This document shows, piece by piece, positions 15,301-22,380 of a stretch of DNA of 23,768 nt. The stretch is from a virus. The DNA lies in IMG/VR virus record IMGVR_UViG_3300030389_000410, positions 1 through 23,768 of that record; one strand, written 5' to 3'. Made by a program: the position numbers and the translations under genes. The first letter of the stretch is position 1. Each line of letters begins with the position of its first letter. Under the pieces are notes generated by a model. That model ran no database searches and was not told the DNA's origin. It saw only the letters and a list, made by a program, of their open reading frames with translations.

Positions 15301-16744
15301 TAACGTTTTAAAAGAATATAACGATGCAATGCTGAGTGATGATTGGAGTACAAGGTCTAAAGCGTTAGGAGAAGCAATCATAGGACAAGGTTTCTTATTA
15401 GGATTAGGTCTTATGTCTTCAGCAAGAAATGACCCTGATGCCGAAATGGTTTTAGTTGGTGCAGGTCCTAGAAATTATCAAGGTCAACAATTAAGAAAAG
15501 AACTGGGTGAAATACCAAGTAGTGTTGGTTTTTTAAAAAAAGATGAAGAAGGTAATAAAATTATTGGTCCAGATGGAAAACCAGAAAGATATTATTTGTC
15601 ATTCTCAGGTTTAGATCCTTGGGAAAGTGCTTTAGAAATTATGGGTGATTGGCCTGAAGTAACAGCAGAATTAGATGCAGAGGACAAAGAAGAAGCAGGT
15701 AATGTTGTGCTGGCTCTTACTTGGAGATCATTACAAAATGATATTTTCTTACAAGGAGTTACAGAATTTGTTGATGTATTTAGAAACCCAGATAGAGCTG
15801 CAAGATGGATGGGAAGGCAAATTATTAACAGAATACCTTTCTCTGGTAGAGCTTCTATAGGTGATATAGCTAAAAGTCTTGGCATGCCAGAAAGCACAGT
15901 TAAATATTTAGATATAGCTTCTTTAAGTGCTACAAAAATACCAATACCAATGTGGCAAACTACTGCTAGATCTATAAAAAGAGCTAATGATTATGATTAT
16001 TTTGATGAATCTACAGGAATACAATACAACTTAGAAAATCCTAAATTTGATAAAAAAGTACGCAAAGGTGACATAACAAAACAAACAACTAGAGATGATG
16101 GAACACTTGTTGATATAGAACCAACAATACCAGTAGTAGAAAATTATTTAAAAAAGTTTGGTTTAAGTTTTAAACGTACATTATCTCAAGGAGTTACTGG
16201 TTGGGATGCTGATTTAGAACCAGTTCGTAATAAATACACTGGTAAATATATGCAATATCCTGTTGGTTTTGGTTATAAGAACTATAACCGTTTTAAATAT
16301 AGTGAATCAGAAAACAACCCTATCCTTACCTTTATGGATGAAATAGGAATTGTAGATACTCCATTGCCTGATGAGTTGTTAGGTGGCATATATTTAGATA
16401 GCGAAAATTGGTTAAAGATTAACAACAGTATTCCTTTACTTAGGGATGAAGAAGGTGTGTCTTTTCAAGAAAAATTACTTGATTATATTAATGATCCAGA
16501 AGTAAAGAAACGTAGAAAAATATTAAAAGAAGGTCCAGATGCTATAGATTCACAAAGGTCAAAAAGATACAGAGATCAAATTACTAAAGAATTAAGAAAC
16601 GGATTTAGAGATATTTATAAGGAACAAGAAGAAAGAGCTATTATGAGGTGGTTAGAACAAGACAGACCAGATCTGCTTGACGCATACATCAAAGAACTCG
16701 AAGCTCTTGACGAAGGCTTTGAACGCAACCTTGACACTAATTAA
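12314..16744 (+). CDS. gp16: Internal virion protein D (gp16-like), very large ejection protein
   Basis: A 1476-residue protein, the largest in the window (T7 gp16 is 1318), in the gp16 place between gp15 and the fibre. It starts MTDSNLNNSSKKKKAEALRA and continues with predicted helices. I see no lytic-transglycosylase signature (Glu-Ser pair followed by a Gly-Leu-Met-Gln-type loop) in the first 160 residues. Features include SLGPVGDVYRGFLSVPIGLT near residue 100 and hydrophobic patches (IIGQGFLLGLGLMSS around 1025-1040) that may insert in the host membrane. T7 gp16 spans the periplasm and inner membrane during DNA entry; the same role is inferred. No Shine-Dalgarno sequence precedes the start, three bases after gp15. 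Confidence 0.85.
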   Translation: MTDSNLNNSSKKKKAEALRAKKLNINKNEPIIKGLEPVDEALQQSYAKTVDFFDNTFLGDKRSLNEIRANRDKILQDARNKRQELRNKYADSLGPVGDVYRGFLSVPIGLTNNVNNQIRGYFSALKGNPYEEEDLINLDALGLRRPGDENRLGYSLTYNFGKAFVGFNLANKALKGAGFKKIVKSKRGGKEVVEDVVTPLRFFAAGQLADAVAFTPYEENVYNMLNKWKPIRNDFFEHCSAADKDIPFIEAKLRQQYCMGLAGEAIGFGGRFAGKLASGSTEFIKKSPDIASGLRGLFSEETIRKADNMIEGFRSIRNNPIKRQQSLDVLSQYQKNTLDDVDTFAKSNTELLVDEGDDDIIDELLKVSKTDVGEEVTEDLVNRPQPPATQKFSKDLQPTKPVGIFDQKKGTLIPSRKVLPNSDKDAQLIYDGINASDLTDPKTTKVMTDEMQLGRIVKMTDETTVANLTYLFNNYADQTKETLADYVLKGIRVQRRSARNINRSLEILEEARLTDNKELYERAKPIFIKNWRKFTSFITELKGLRSEIARTQRIGQVAGENPTILKDGSNLRNVKQTKTTDKNVLGQIQEQQRIAEDQKLMKELVPSEEQIEKALDSKDLNELLDFSRKLRMINGDPNALTKLLKGDVSGDELIEDLAFGLRMSKEIYINNLLGAVETQQINVASGLLNMTLGPIKSISYAALSDEGNSKQIARGIAELVAQQLVLKDSVRMAKRAWTLNQNLVAPANRKFVDKSSTFTELAEKIKNDPENLSFLGKKSETVNRAVKDLNIPITKEPVELPFFNKSIAPISITNESISSLVKTFGTAVNLPGRFTMSFGDELVKQQILRSGALADFIEKGWETGLRSDQFETFVRRGMEDINKLLVNQSIEGVSDLAQQVFAKNAEQAILDTFTRPMGQGYFKKVTKPIADLARKPGMDFINAFVGTPVNIKKFVLRKFLTAPTSLIGTKYDASRPGSLLNKLNFQTGKPINIGFGNVLKEYNDAMLSDDWSTRSKALGEAIIGQGFLLGLGLMSSARNDPDAEMVLVGAGPRNYQGQQLRKELGEIPSSVGFLKKDEEGNKIIGPDGKPERYYLSFSGLDPWESALEIMGDWPEVTAELDAEDKEEAGNVVLALTWRSLQNDIFLQGVTEFVDVFRNPDRAARWMGRQIINRIPFSGRASIGDIAKSLGMPESTVKYLDIASLSATKIPIPMWQTTARSIKRANDYDYFDESTGIQYNLENPKFDKKVRKGDITKQTTRDDGTLVDIEPTIPVVENYLKKFGLSFKRTLSQGVTGWDADLEPVRNKYTGKYMQYPVGFGYKNYNRFKYSESENNPILTFMDEIGIVDTPLPDELLGGIYLDSENWLKINNSIPLLRDEEGVSFQEKLLDYINDPEVKKRRKILKEGPDAIDSQRSKRYRDQITKELRNGFRDIYKEQEERAIMRWLEQDRPDLLDAYIKELEALDEGFERNLDTN

Positions 16745-16746
16745 TC

Positions 16747-18582
16747 ATGGCTACTAACACTGCTGCATCTTTTACAAACCATACTGGTAATGGTACTGCT
16801 GGTCCTTTCGCTATATCTTTTTCTTACATAAAAGATACTGATGTTGATGTAACAGTAGGAGGTGTTTTAAAAACTCTTTCTACTCATTACACTTTTACCA
16901 GTGCAACACAAATAACCTTTACCAGTGGTAATGAACCTAGTAATGGTGTTGCTATTAAATTTCAAAGAGATACTAATATCAGTGCAAAAGCTGTTGATTT
17001 TCAAGATGGTAGTGTTCTTACTGAAACAGATTTAGATGCTAATACAAATCAAGTTTTATTTAGTGTACAAGAAAATTTAGCAAAGCTTTCAACTATTGAA
17101 GAGGGTGCAACAGGAGATCAAACAGCAGCAGAGATTAGAACATTAGTAGAAGCTGCAACTGATAGTAATGTCTTTACAGATGCAGACCATACAAAATTAA
17201 ATGCGATAGAAAGTGGTGCTACTGCAGATCAAACTAATGCTGAAATCAAAACTGCATACGAAGCCAACTCTAATACCAACGCTTTTACAGATGCGGAAAA
17301 AACTAAATTAACAGGTATAGAATCTAACGCTACAGCCGATCAAACTAATGCTGAAATAAAGACAGCTTATGAAGCAAACTCTGATACAAATGCTTTTACA
17401 GATGCAGAAAAAACAAAGCTTACAAATATTGAAAGTAACGCTACTGCTGATCAATCAGATAGTGAAATTAAAACAGCCTATGAAAATAATAGTGATACCA
17501 ATGCTTTTACAGATGCAGAGAAAACAAAACTTTCTGGTATAGCTGCTAATGCAGATGTAACCTCAACAAAACAAATTGGTGATCTTTCTAATGTAAATAC
17601 AACAGGTGTAGCAGACGGTAAGATTCTTAAGTATCAAGCTTCTAGTGGTAACTTTATTATTGCTGATGATGGAGGTGGTGGTGGAACTAGTCTTACTAAT
17701 GGTGATAAAGGTGATATAACAGTCGCAAATGCTGGTACTGTAAGTGAATCATTCACTATAGATAACGCTGCTGTAACGTCAGCAAAGATAGCAGGTCAAG
17801 CTGTTACAAAAGATAAAACTAATTTTATATCTACATCTTCAGCAGCAGGTCTTGAAATCAAAGGTACGTCTGGACAATCGGAAGGATATATACAACTTAA
17901 CTGTGCAGAAAACAGTCATGGTGTAAAAATTAAATCACCACCTCATAGTGCTGCACAAAATTATACTCTTACATTACCTTCAAATATAGTTAATGGACAA
18001 TTTTTAAAAACAGATGCAAATGGAAATCTTAGTTGGGCTGCTGTTGATTTAACAGCTTTAAGTGCATCTAATTTAATTTCTGGAACCATTCCTGATGCTA
18101 GATTTCCAGCTACTTTACCAACAGTAAGCGGAACAAATCTTACAAATCTACCCTCTGCTAGTTTGACAGGAGCATTACCTGCAATTTCAGGAGCAGCATT
18201 AACATCTTTAAATGCCACTAATCTAGGTAGCGGAACAATACCTGATGCCAGGTTCCCTGCAACACTACCAGCAGCTTCAGCAGCTAACTTAACAGCAATA
18301 CCTGCTGCTAATATTACAGGTACTTTACCTGCGATAAGTGCAGCTAATTTAACTAATATCCCTGCTGCAAACATAACTGGTACATTACCTGCAATAGATG
18401 GGTCAGCATTAACAGGTATTGCAACGACTACTGGTGGTGGTGCTATCTACGAGAATAGTGCTACTATTAGTGCATCAAGAACAATCCCATCAGGGTCGAA
18501 CGGTATGAGTGCAGGTCCTATAACCATAGCTAATAACGTAATTTTAGCTATTAGTGTTGGTAGCGTTTACACAGTAGTTTAA
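16747..18582 (+). CDS. gp17: Tail fibre protein with T7 gp17-type N-terminus and two repeat blocks
   Basis: A 611-residue protein. Residues 1 to about 115 are the virion-attachment domain of T7-type fibres (Phage_T7_tail): MATNTAASFTNHTGNGTAGP, VTVGGVLKTLSTHYTF, then AIKFQRDTNISAKAVDFQDG and the helix TETDLDANTNQVLFSVQENL. Residues 117-264 are four tandem 37-residue repeats (separate entry). A Gly-rich linker near 315 follows, then VKIKSPPHSAAQNYTLTLPS and a second repeat block (residues 438-557). The end, GAIYENSATISASRTIPSGS to AISVGSVYTVV, is a small distal domain common in marine phage fibres. It should reach from the nozzle to the host surface; the receptor is unknown. Starts as TAATCATG after gp16. 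Confidence 0.92.
   Translation: MATNTAASFTNHTGNGTAGPFAISFSYIKDTDVDVTVGGVLKTLSTHYTFTSATQITFTSGNEPSNGVAIKFQRDTNISAKAVDFQDGSVLTETDLDANTNQVLFSVQENLAKLSTIEEGATGDQTAAEIRTLVEAATDSNVFTDADHTKLNAIESGATADQTNAEIKTAYEANSNTNAFTDAEKTKLTGIESNATADQTNAEIKTAYEANSDTNAFTDAEKTKLTNIESNATADQSDSEIKTAYENNSDTNAFTDAEKTKLSGIAANADVTSTKQIGDLSNVNTTGVADGKILKYQASSGNFIIADDGGGGGTSLTNGDKGDITVANAGTVSESFTIDNAAVTSAKIAGQAVTKDKTNFISTSSAAGLEIKGTSGQSEGYIQLNCAENSHGVKIKSPPHSAAQNYTLTLPSNIVNGQFLKTDANGNLSWAAVDLTALSASNLISGTIPDARFPATLPTVSGTNLTNLPSASLTGALPAISGAALTSLNATNLGSGTIPDARFPATLPAASAANLTAIPAANITGTLPAISAANLTNIPAANITGTLPAIDGSALTGIATTTGGGAIYENSATISASRTIPSGSNGMSAGPITIANNVILAISVGSVYTVV
17095..17538 (+). repeat. Four tandem 111-base in-frame repeats (37 residues each)
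   Basis: Units at 17095, 17206, 17317 and 17428. The consensus begins IESNATADQTNAEIKTAYEA and ends with SDTNAFTDAEKTKLTG. Copies 2 and 3 are nearly identical in protein; copy 1 is the most diverged (GDQTAAEIRTLVEAATDSNV). The DNA differs at many third positions, so the copies are not very recent. They probably form an elongated coiled or beta-helical fibre shaft. Confidence 0.9.
18058..18417 (+). repeat. Second fibre repeat block (20/30-residue Ala/Leu/Pro repeats)
   Basis: Five units of 30, 20, 30, 20 and 20 residues built on the theme A-N-[IL]-[ST]-G-T-[IL]-P-A followed by S-x-A-x-L-T. The 30-residue units carry an additional ARFPATLP segment. The last two are almost identical (IPAANITGTLPAI). 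A regular beta-solenoid or fibre shaft is likely. Confidence 0.85.
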
Positions 18583-18584
18583 TT

Positions 18585-19148
18585 ATGCCCATTAGCTTAA
18601 ACGGAAACGGAACTATCACAGGAGTCTCAGTAGGAGGACTACCTGACGGAATAGTTGACACAGATATGATTGCTGCGAATGCAGTAACATTTGCTAAATC
18701 AGCAGGAAGAAAAATTCTTCAAGTTGTGACCTCTGGTATTGATAATGGAGAAAATATGGTTGCAACCACCAGCACTTCATATGTAACTGATACAAATTTA
18801 CCTCAAGCTACAATAACTCCAATTAGTTCAAGTAGTGATATTTTAATTATTGCGCATATAGGTATGCAACATGATGGTACTGATCAAATCGAAAATACAA
18901 TATATCGTGAGGTAAGTGGTGCATCAGCAGTTGATTTATCAGCTAGTAATACTTATGGTTTAGCATTTAATGGCACCAATGGTGCTCAGACTTATGCTGG
19001 ATGTTATATCAATGTGGTAGATACTGGCAGACCATCTGGAACTACTCAAACTACCTATAAATGGTATGGTAGATCTGAATTTGGTGCTGAGGTAAAATTA
19101 AGACATAAGAGTAGTGTTTGTATGACTTTAGTGGAGTTTGAACCATGA
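18585..19148 (+). CDS. Tail fibre / appendage protein, 187 residues
   Basis: Starts MPISLNGNGTITGVSVGGLP with GIVDTDMIAANAVTFAKSAG, a short N-terminal connector common in marine phage fibre proteins. A beta-rich domain follows (VTSGIDNGENMVATTSTSYV, then SSSSDILIIAHIGMQH) and the end VKLRHKSSVCMTLVEFEP. The pattern suggests an adhesin-like head carried on a fibre. It follows the main fibre with a TAATTATG junction and overlaps the next gene by four bases. It probably forms part of the receptor-binding apparatus; the ligand cannot be told from sequence. Confidence 0.8.
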   Translation: MPISLNGNGTITGVSVGGLPDGIVDTDMIAANAVTFAKSAGRKILQVVTSGIDNGENMVATTSTSYVTDTNLPQATITPISSSSDILIIAHIGMQHDGTDQIENTIYREVSGASAVDLSASNTYGLAFNGTNGAQTYAGCYINVVDTGRPSGTTQTTYKWYGRSEFGAEVKLRHKSSVCMTLVEFEP

Positions 19149-19423
19149 TCATAGAAAAAATAGATAGTGTTTATTCTTTATATCCAACCGCAGTAACTGT
19201 ATCTGGTACAGAGGATAATTTTACTGCTGTTGATAAGGATGGCAATTCAATAAGTATTAACATGGACAATGTAAATGCTGACTATGCTTCTAAAGAGTAT
19301 AAAAACAAAAGAGAAAGAGAGTATCCTCCTGTGGTCGACCAGTTGGATGATATATACCATAATGGCATAGATGCTTGGAAAGCTACTATCAAAACTATCA
19401 AAGACAAATATCCTAAACCATGA
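19145..19423 (+). CDS. Small fibre-associated protein (YPPVVDQLDDIYHNGIDAW motif)
   Basis: A 92-residue protein. Residues 1-50 are a small beta domain (SVYSLYPTAVTVSGTEDNFT), and residues 55-92 hold REREYPPVVDQLDDIYHNGI followed by DAWKATIKTIKDKYPKP. The Tyr-Pro-x-x-x-x-Gln-Leu-Asp-x-x-Tyr-His-x-x-x-x-Ala-Trp helix is widespread in small proteins encoded beside phage tail fibre genes (XkdW-like or fibre-assembly type); I infer a fibre chaperone or cap. GGAG at 19133-19136 is eight bases from the ATG, giving a good ribosome binding site, and the gene overlaps both neighbours by four bases. Confidence 0.78.
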   Translation: MIIEKIDSVYSLYPTAVTVSGTEDNFTAVDKDGNSISINMDNVNADYASKEYKNKREREYPPVVDQLDDIYHNGIDAWKATIKTIKDKYPKP

Positions 19424-20622
19424 CTGCACAAATTAAACTAAAACATAGTGGTGGTAACGGTGTAATTATAGAAGCACCTGCTAGTAACCCCGCATCAGAT
19501 AAAACTATTGCTTTACCAAGTACAGAGTCTGGAGTATTTGCAACAAAAGATTCTGCTAATAGTTTGCAAAACGTAACTGGTATTAATGGCGGACAGCTTG
19601 GCAATCGAAACTTAATAATCAACGGAGCTATGCAAGTGGCCGCTAGGGGAACGTCAGCAACAGGAAAAACTACTAGCGGAGTTTATAGTACTGATCGTAT
19701 AAATCTTACTATTGGTAATGCAGGGACTTGGACTGTTTCTCAAGATAGTGATTCTCCTAATGAATTTGCAAAAAGCACTAAATTCCAATGTACAACAGCT
19801 AATGCATCTTTAGGCACAGGTGCTTTTCTATTATTAGGTTACAGATTAGAAGGACATGATGTACAATCTTTAGCCAAAGGAACTTCTAGTGCAAAAACAT
19901 TTACAGTATCTTTTCATGTTAAATCAAACAAAACAGGAACATATGTTTTAGGAGTTAATGATAGAGATAACAGCAGAAATAATAGTAAACCATACACAAT
20001 TAATGTTGCTAATACTTGGGAAAAGAAAACTATTACTTTTGAAGCAGATACATCTGGTGCATTAGATGATGATGCAAATGAATCTTTAAGATTAGATTTT
20101 TGGTTAGCAGCAGGAACAGATTTTACAAGTGGTTCTGCTGTTACAGGTTGGGAGTCTACTACAAATGCTAATCGTGCTAAGAATTTAAGTGTGAATTTAG
20201 CTGATAATACAGCAAATAATTGGTATATTACGGGATTGCAGTTAGAAGTAGGCTCCGTGGCAACGGATTTTGAGCATAGGTCATTTGCAGAAGAGCTTGA
20301 TTTATGTCAAAGATACTTCACACAAGTAAGAGGTGGTATTGGTGTTAATTCTACAACTGCTATACACACTGGAGTTTTAAGATATAAACCTATGAGAGCA
20401 AACCCATCAATAAGCAAAGGAACTGGTAGTACTTATAACTATGGAAATATGATCAACGCAGGATTTACTTCAACAGCCACACCAACTTTTTTTAAAAATG
20501 ATGGATTAAAAGGATATTCTTGTTATACACTTTCAGGTTTTACTAGTTTAGTCCAAGGTGATAATTTGCGTGATGAAGGTGAAGGTACTAGTGCTACATT
20601 TGATTTAAGTGCGGAGCTTTAA
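19420..20622 (+). CDS. Tail fibre / receptor-binding protein, copy A of a duplicated cassette
   Basis: A 400-residue protein starting MTAQIKLKHSGGNGVIIEAP, whose N-terminal strand region (residues about 10-45, KTIALPSTESGVFATKD) is a connector module common in marine phage fibres. The body starts at GNRNLIINGAMQVAARGTSA near residue 62 and is a beta-sandwich of carbohydrate-binding type (SFHVKSNKTGTYVLGVNDRD, NTWEKKTITFEADTSG). It ends that domain with TGLQLEVGSVATDFEHRSFA and EELDLCQRYF. A C-terminal receptor-facing region ends in DLSAEL. The body matches the 20798 protein throughout, while both ends differ. ATGA overlap with the preceding gene. Confidence 0.88.
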   Translation: MTAQIKLKHSGGNGVIIEAPASNPASDKTIALPSTESGVFATKDSANSLQNVTGINGGQLGNRNLIINGAMQVAARGTSATGKTTSGVYSTDRINLTIGNAGTWTVSQDSDSPNEFAKSTKFQCTTANASLGTGAFLLLGYRLEGHDVQSLAKGTSSAKTFTVSFHVKSNKTGTYVLGVNDRDNSRNNSKPYTINVANTWEKKTITFEADTSGALDDDANESLRLDFWLAAGTDFTSGSAVTGWESTTNANRAKNLSVNLADNTANNWYITGLQLEVGSVATDFEHRSFAEELDLCQRYFTQVRGGIGVNSTTAIHTGVLRYKPMRANPSISKGTGSTYNYGNMINAGFTSTATPTFFKNDGLKGYSCYTLSGFTSLVQGDNLRDEGEGTSATFDLSAEL

Positions 20623-20624
20623 TT

Positions 20625-20798
20625 ATGACTATTACTTACAAAAAATTTAAAGACCCTTACGGTAACGTTGTAACGTCAGCTATTAATAAATTTATTGATG
20701 GTGTACATGTTCTTTGTTTACCATTTGACGAGGCGAACACCGATTACCAAGAGTATTTAGAATGGGCTAAAACTAATACAGCAGAGGAGGCTGATTAA
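20625..20798 (+). CDS. 57-residue fibre-associated protein, copy A
   Basis: Starts MTITYKKFKDPYGNVVTSAI and ends with DEANTDYQEYLEW, then AKTNTAEEAD. The C-terminal Asn-Thr-Asp-Tyr-Gln-Glu-Tyr-Leu-x-Trp motif is common in tiny proteins next to marine phage fibre genes. It begins two bases after the fibre stop (TAATTATG), and its stop overlaps the next fibre start (TAATG). The same motif recurs in the 21895 gene, showing that fibre and small protein were duplicated as a unit. It may be a fibre-specific chaperone or tip cap; this is inferred from co-occurrence. Confidence 0.8.
   Translation: MTITYKKFKDPYGNVVTSAINKFIDGVHVLCLPFDEANTDYQEYLEWAKTNTAEEAD
20786..20790 (+). promoter_or_regulatory. Shine-Dalgarno GGAGG for second fibre gene
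   Basis: GGAGG lies in the last codons of the 20625 gene, seven bases before ATG 20798. It is one of the few strong ribosome binding sites in the operon and suggests that this fibre has independent translation. Confidence 0.6.
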
Positions 20799-21898
20799 TG
20801 TCTGAAATAAAAGTCAACAGTATTAAAGGAGTAAGTGCTAGTACGGCTGCCATCAGTATTGATAATAGCTCTGGGACTTGCACTGCCAATATTACTAATA
20901 ACCTAAGTAATCGTAATTTAATAATAAATGGGTCACAAATTGTTAGTCAAAGAACTACATCAGCAACAGGTAAAACTACAACAGGATATTATTGCACAGA
21001 TAGATTTCGGTTTGTTAATAATAACATTGGAACTTTTACTTTGGCACAATCTACAGATGCACCTAGTGGATTTGCAAAAAGCTTAAGACTTGATTGTACT
21101 ACTGCTGATACTTCTATTGGTGCTGGTGATTATCTTTCAGTAGATCAAGCAATTGAAGGTTTTAATGTTCAACAATTAGATTACGGATTATCTTCGGCTA
21201 AAAGTATTACAATATCTTTTTATGTAAAAAGCACAACAACAGGTACTTACACACTTGAAATTTATATGAATGATGGAGATTATTTTAATTCAAAAACTTA
21301 TACTATTTCTTCTGCTAACACTTGGGAAAGGAAAACTATTACTTTTACAGGTAATACATCTAATGCAATAGCTGATGATAATACAAGAGGACTGACTTGT
21401 AATTTTTGGCTTTCTAATGGAAGTAATTTTGAAGGTGGAACATTTAGCGATGGAACTTGGCATAATACCACTAATAGAAGAGTTCATTCATCCCAAGTTA
21501 ATATTGCCTCAAGTACTAATAATGATTGGTCAATTACAGGAGTTCAATTAGAAGTAAGCAGCGTTGCAACAGATTTTGAGCATAGGACATTCGGTCAGGA
21601 GCTTGCTTTATGTCAGAGGTATTTCTATAGATGCCAAGATAGACTGATAGGTAATGCACTTAATGCCTCGGACTTTTACAATCCAAGATTAGATCATCCT
21701 GTAGAAATGAGAGCATCACCTAGTCTTTCTAATGGCTCGTTCACGGCACATTCTGGTAATAATGGTTCACCAGTTATAGGTAACACAAGATTTGTTGGTG
21801 GTGGTGGTACTTTATCGGTTGCTATTCATAATCAAAACAATAACTGGAGTTCTGGTGCTTGGATTAAACTTACAGGAGACATCTCAGCAGAATTATGA
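20798..21898 (+). CDS. Tail fibre / receptor-binding protein, copy B of a duplicated cassette
   Basis: A 366-residue protein starting MSEIKVNSIKGVSASTAAIS, an N-terminal connector type different from that of copy A. From NRNLIINGSQIVSQRTTSAT (near residue 38) it aligns with copy A through YYCTDRFRF, SISFYVKSTTTGTYTLEIY-like strands, NTWERKTITFTGNTSNAI and TGVQLEVSSVATDFEHRTFG to QELALCQRYFYRC. The distal region (about 275-366) is unrelated except for the end DISAEL, which parallels DLSAEL of copy A. This is the expected pattern for duplicated fibres whose receptor-facing tips diverged. It has a strong GGAGG, and its stop overlaps the next gene (ATGA). Confidence 0.88.
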   Translation: MSEIKVNSIKGVSASTAAISIDNSSGTCTANITNNLSNRNLIINGSQIVSQRTTSATGKTTTGYYCTDRFRFVNNNIGTFTLAQSTDAPSGFAKSLRLDCTTADTSIGAGDYLSVDQAIEGFNVQQLDYGLSSAKSITISFYVKSTTTGTYTLEIYMNDGDYFNSKTYTISSANTWERKTITFTGNTSNAIADDNTRGLTCNFWLSNGSNFEGGTFSDGTWHNTTNRRVHSSQVNIASSTNNDWSITGVQLEVSSVATDFEHRTFGQELALCQRYFYRCQDRLIGNALNASDFYNPRLDHPVEMRASPSLSNGSFTAHSGNNGSPVIGNTRFVGGGGTLSVAIHNQNNNWSSGAWIKLTGDISAEL

Positions 21899-22041
21899 CT
21901 TACACTTATAAACTAATAAAAGATTCAAATTCAATTATGCGTTCTGATAATACCTGTATTTGTAAAGACGAAGCAAACACCGATTACCAAGAGTACCTTG
22001 CGTGGGTAGCAGAGGGAAATACACCCGAAGCTGCTGATTAA
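21895..22041 (+). CDS. 48-residue fibre-associated protein, copy B
   Basis: Starts MTYTYKLIKDSNSIMRSDNT and ends DEANTDYQEYLAW, then VAEGNTPEAAD. It is a homologue of the 20625 product: both begin MT(I/Y)TYK and share the C-terminal motif; the DNA for that motif (21967-21995 against 20727-20755) differs at only two of 29 positions. The N-terminal half is shorter by about nine residues and carries two Cys (Cys-Ile-Cys). It overlaps copy B of the fibre by four bases. The gene is followed by a 39-base gap with a hairpin. Confidence 0.8.
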   Translation: MTYTYKLIKDSNSIMRSDNTCICKDEANTDYQEYLAWVAEGNTPEAAD

Positions 22042-22060
22042 TTAGTCTTATGTTGCATCT

Positions 22061-22075
22061 GCCTTGTCACAAGGC
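22061..22075 (+). promoter_or_regulatory. Small perfect hairpin before the membrane gene
   Basis: GCCTTG-TCA-CAAGGC is a six-pair stem with a three-base loop, six bases upstream of the GTG start at 22081. No T-run follows, so it is probably not a terminator. It lies where a Shine-Dalgarno sequence would be, so it could limit translation of the GTG gene; it may also be chance. Confidence 0.35.
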
Positions 22076-22080
22076 TCATA

Positions 22081-22380
22081 GTGACGTACAAAGGTGATAG
22101 ACCTATAATAAGCAGTAATACAGCTATACTCATCACTGACATAGCTCTTATTATTGCAAGTTTTATCATGTTTAATAAAATAGCTAACATCCTTTCTATT
22201 ATTTCATTCCTGATGGTGTCGTCAATGAGTGTAGGGGCTTACTTAGCAATTCAATATATGAAATCACCAGAGTTTGAACGTAACCTTAAAAATAAAGTTA
22301 TGGGTGATTTACAAGATAAAATGAAAAACGAAATACCAAAACAATTACCAAAGTTTAGTGGACCTTCATTACCTATGTAA
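22081..22380 (+). CDS. Small membrane protein with two transmembrane segments (GTG start)
   Basis: A 99-residue protein, MTYKGDRPIISSNTAILITD at the start, with hydrophobic segments at residues about 14-31 (TAILITDIALIIASFIMF) and 37-59 (ILSIISFLMVSSMSVGAYLA). A charged amphipathic C-terminal tail ends PKQLPKFSGPSLPM. GTG at 22081 is the only conventional start giving the full first segment; an ATG at 22050 is in another frame and closes after 15 codons. The stop overlaps the next start as TAATG. I associate such a small two-segment protein next to an Ile-Pro-rich one with cyanophages. Position after the fibres would also allow a holin; two segments fit, but nothing specific supports it. Confidence 0.75.
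   Translation: MTYKGDRPIISSNTAILITDIALIIASFIMFNKIANILSIISFLMVSSMSVGAYLAIQYMKSPEFERNLKNKVMGDLQDKMKNEIPKQLPKFSGPSLPM

Larger units (their letters stand above)
19420..22041 (+). repeat. Tandem duplication of a fibre plus small-protein cassette (diverged)
   Basis: Copy A is 19420-20798 and copy B is 20798-22041. Both consist of a fibre gene followed by a tiny gene with the DEANTDYQEYL motif. DNA identity is highest in the short segments 20727-20755 and 21967-21995 (27 of 29) and around ATTTTGAGCATAGG (near 20268 and 21573). N-termini and distal tips differ, so the duplication is old or has been reshuffled. Confidence 0.75.

Noticed and set aside
17095-17538. Regular 111-base repeats considered as a CRISPR-like or regulatory array
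   Set aside because: Unit length is a multiple of three, the frame stays open and the variation is mainly at third codon positions; these are protein repeats.
17961-18374. 137-codon minus-strand frame in the fibre
   Set aside because: It is the complement of the Ala/Leu/Pro repeat block, whose repetition keeps other frames open.
22050-22097. ATG at 22050 as start of the membrane protein
   Set aside because: It is in another frame and stops after 15 codons.
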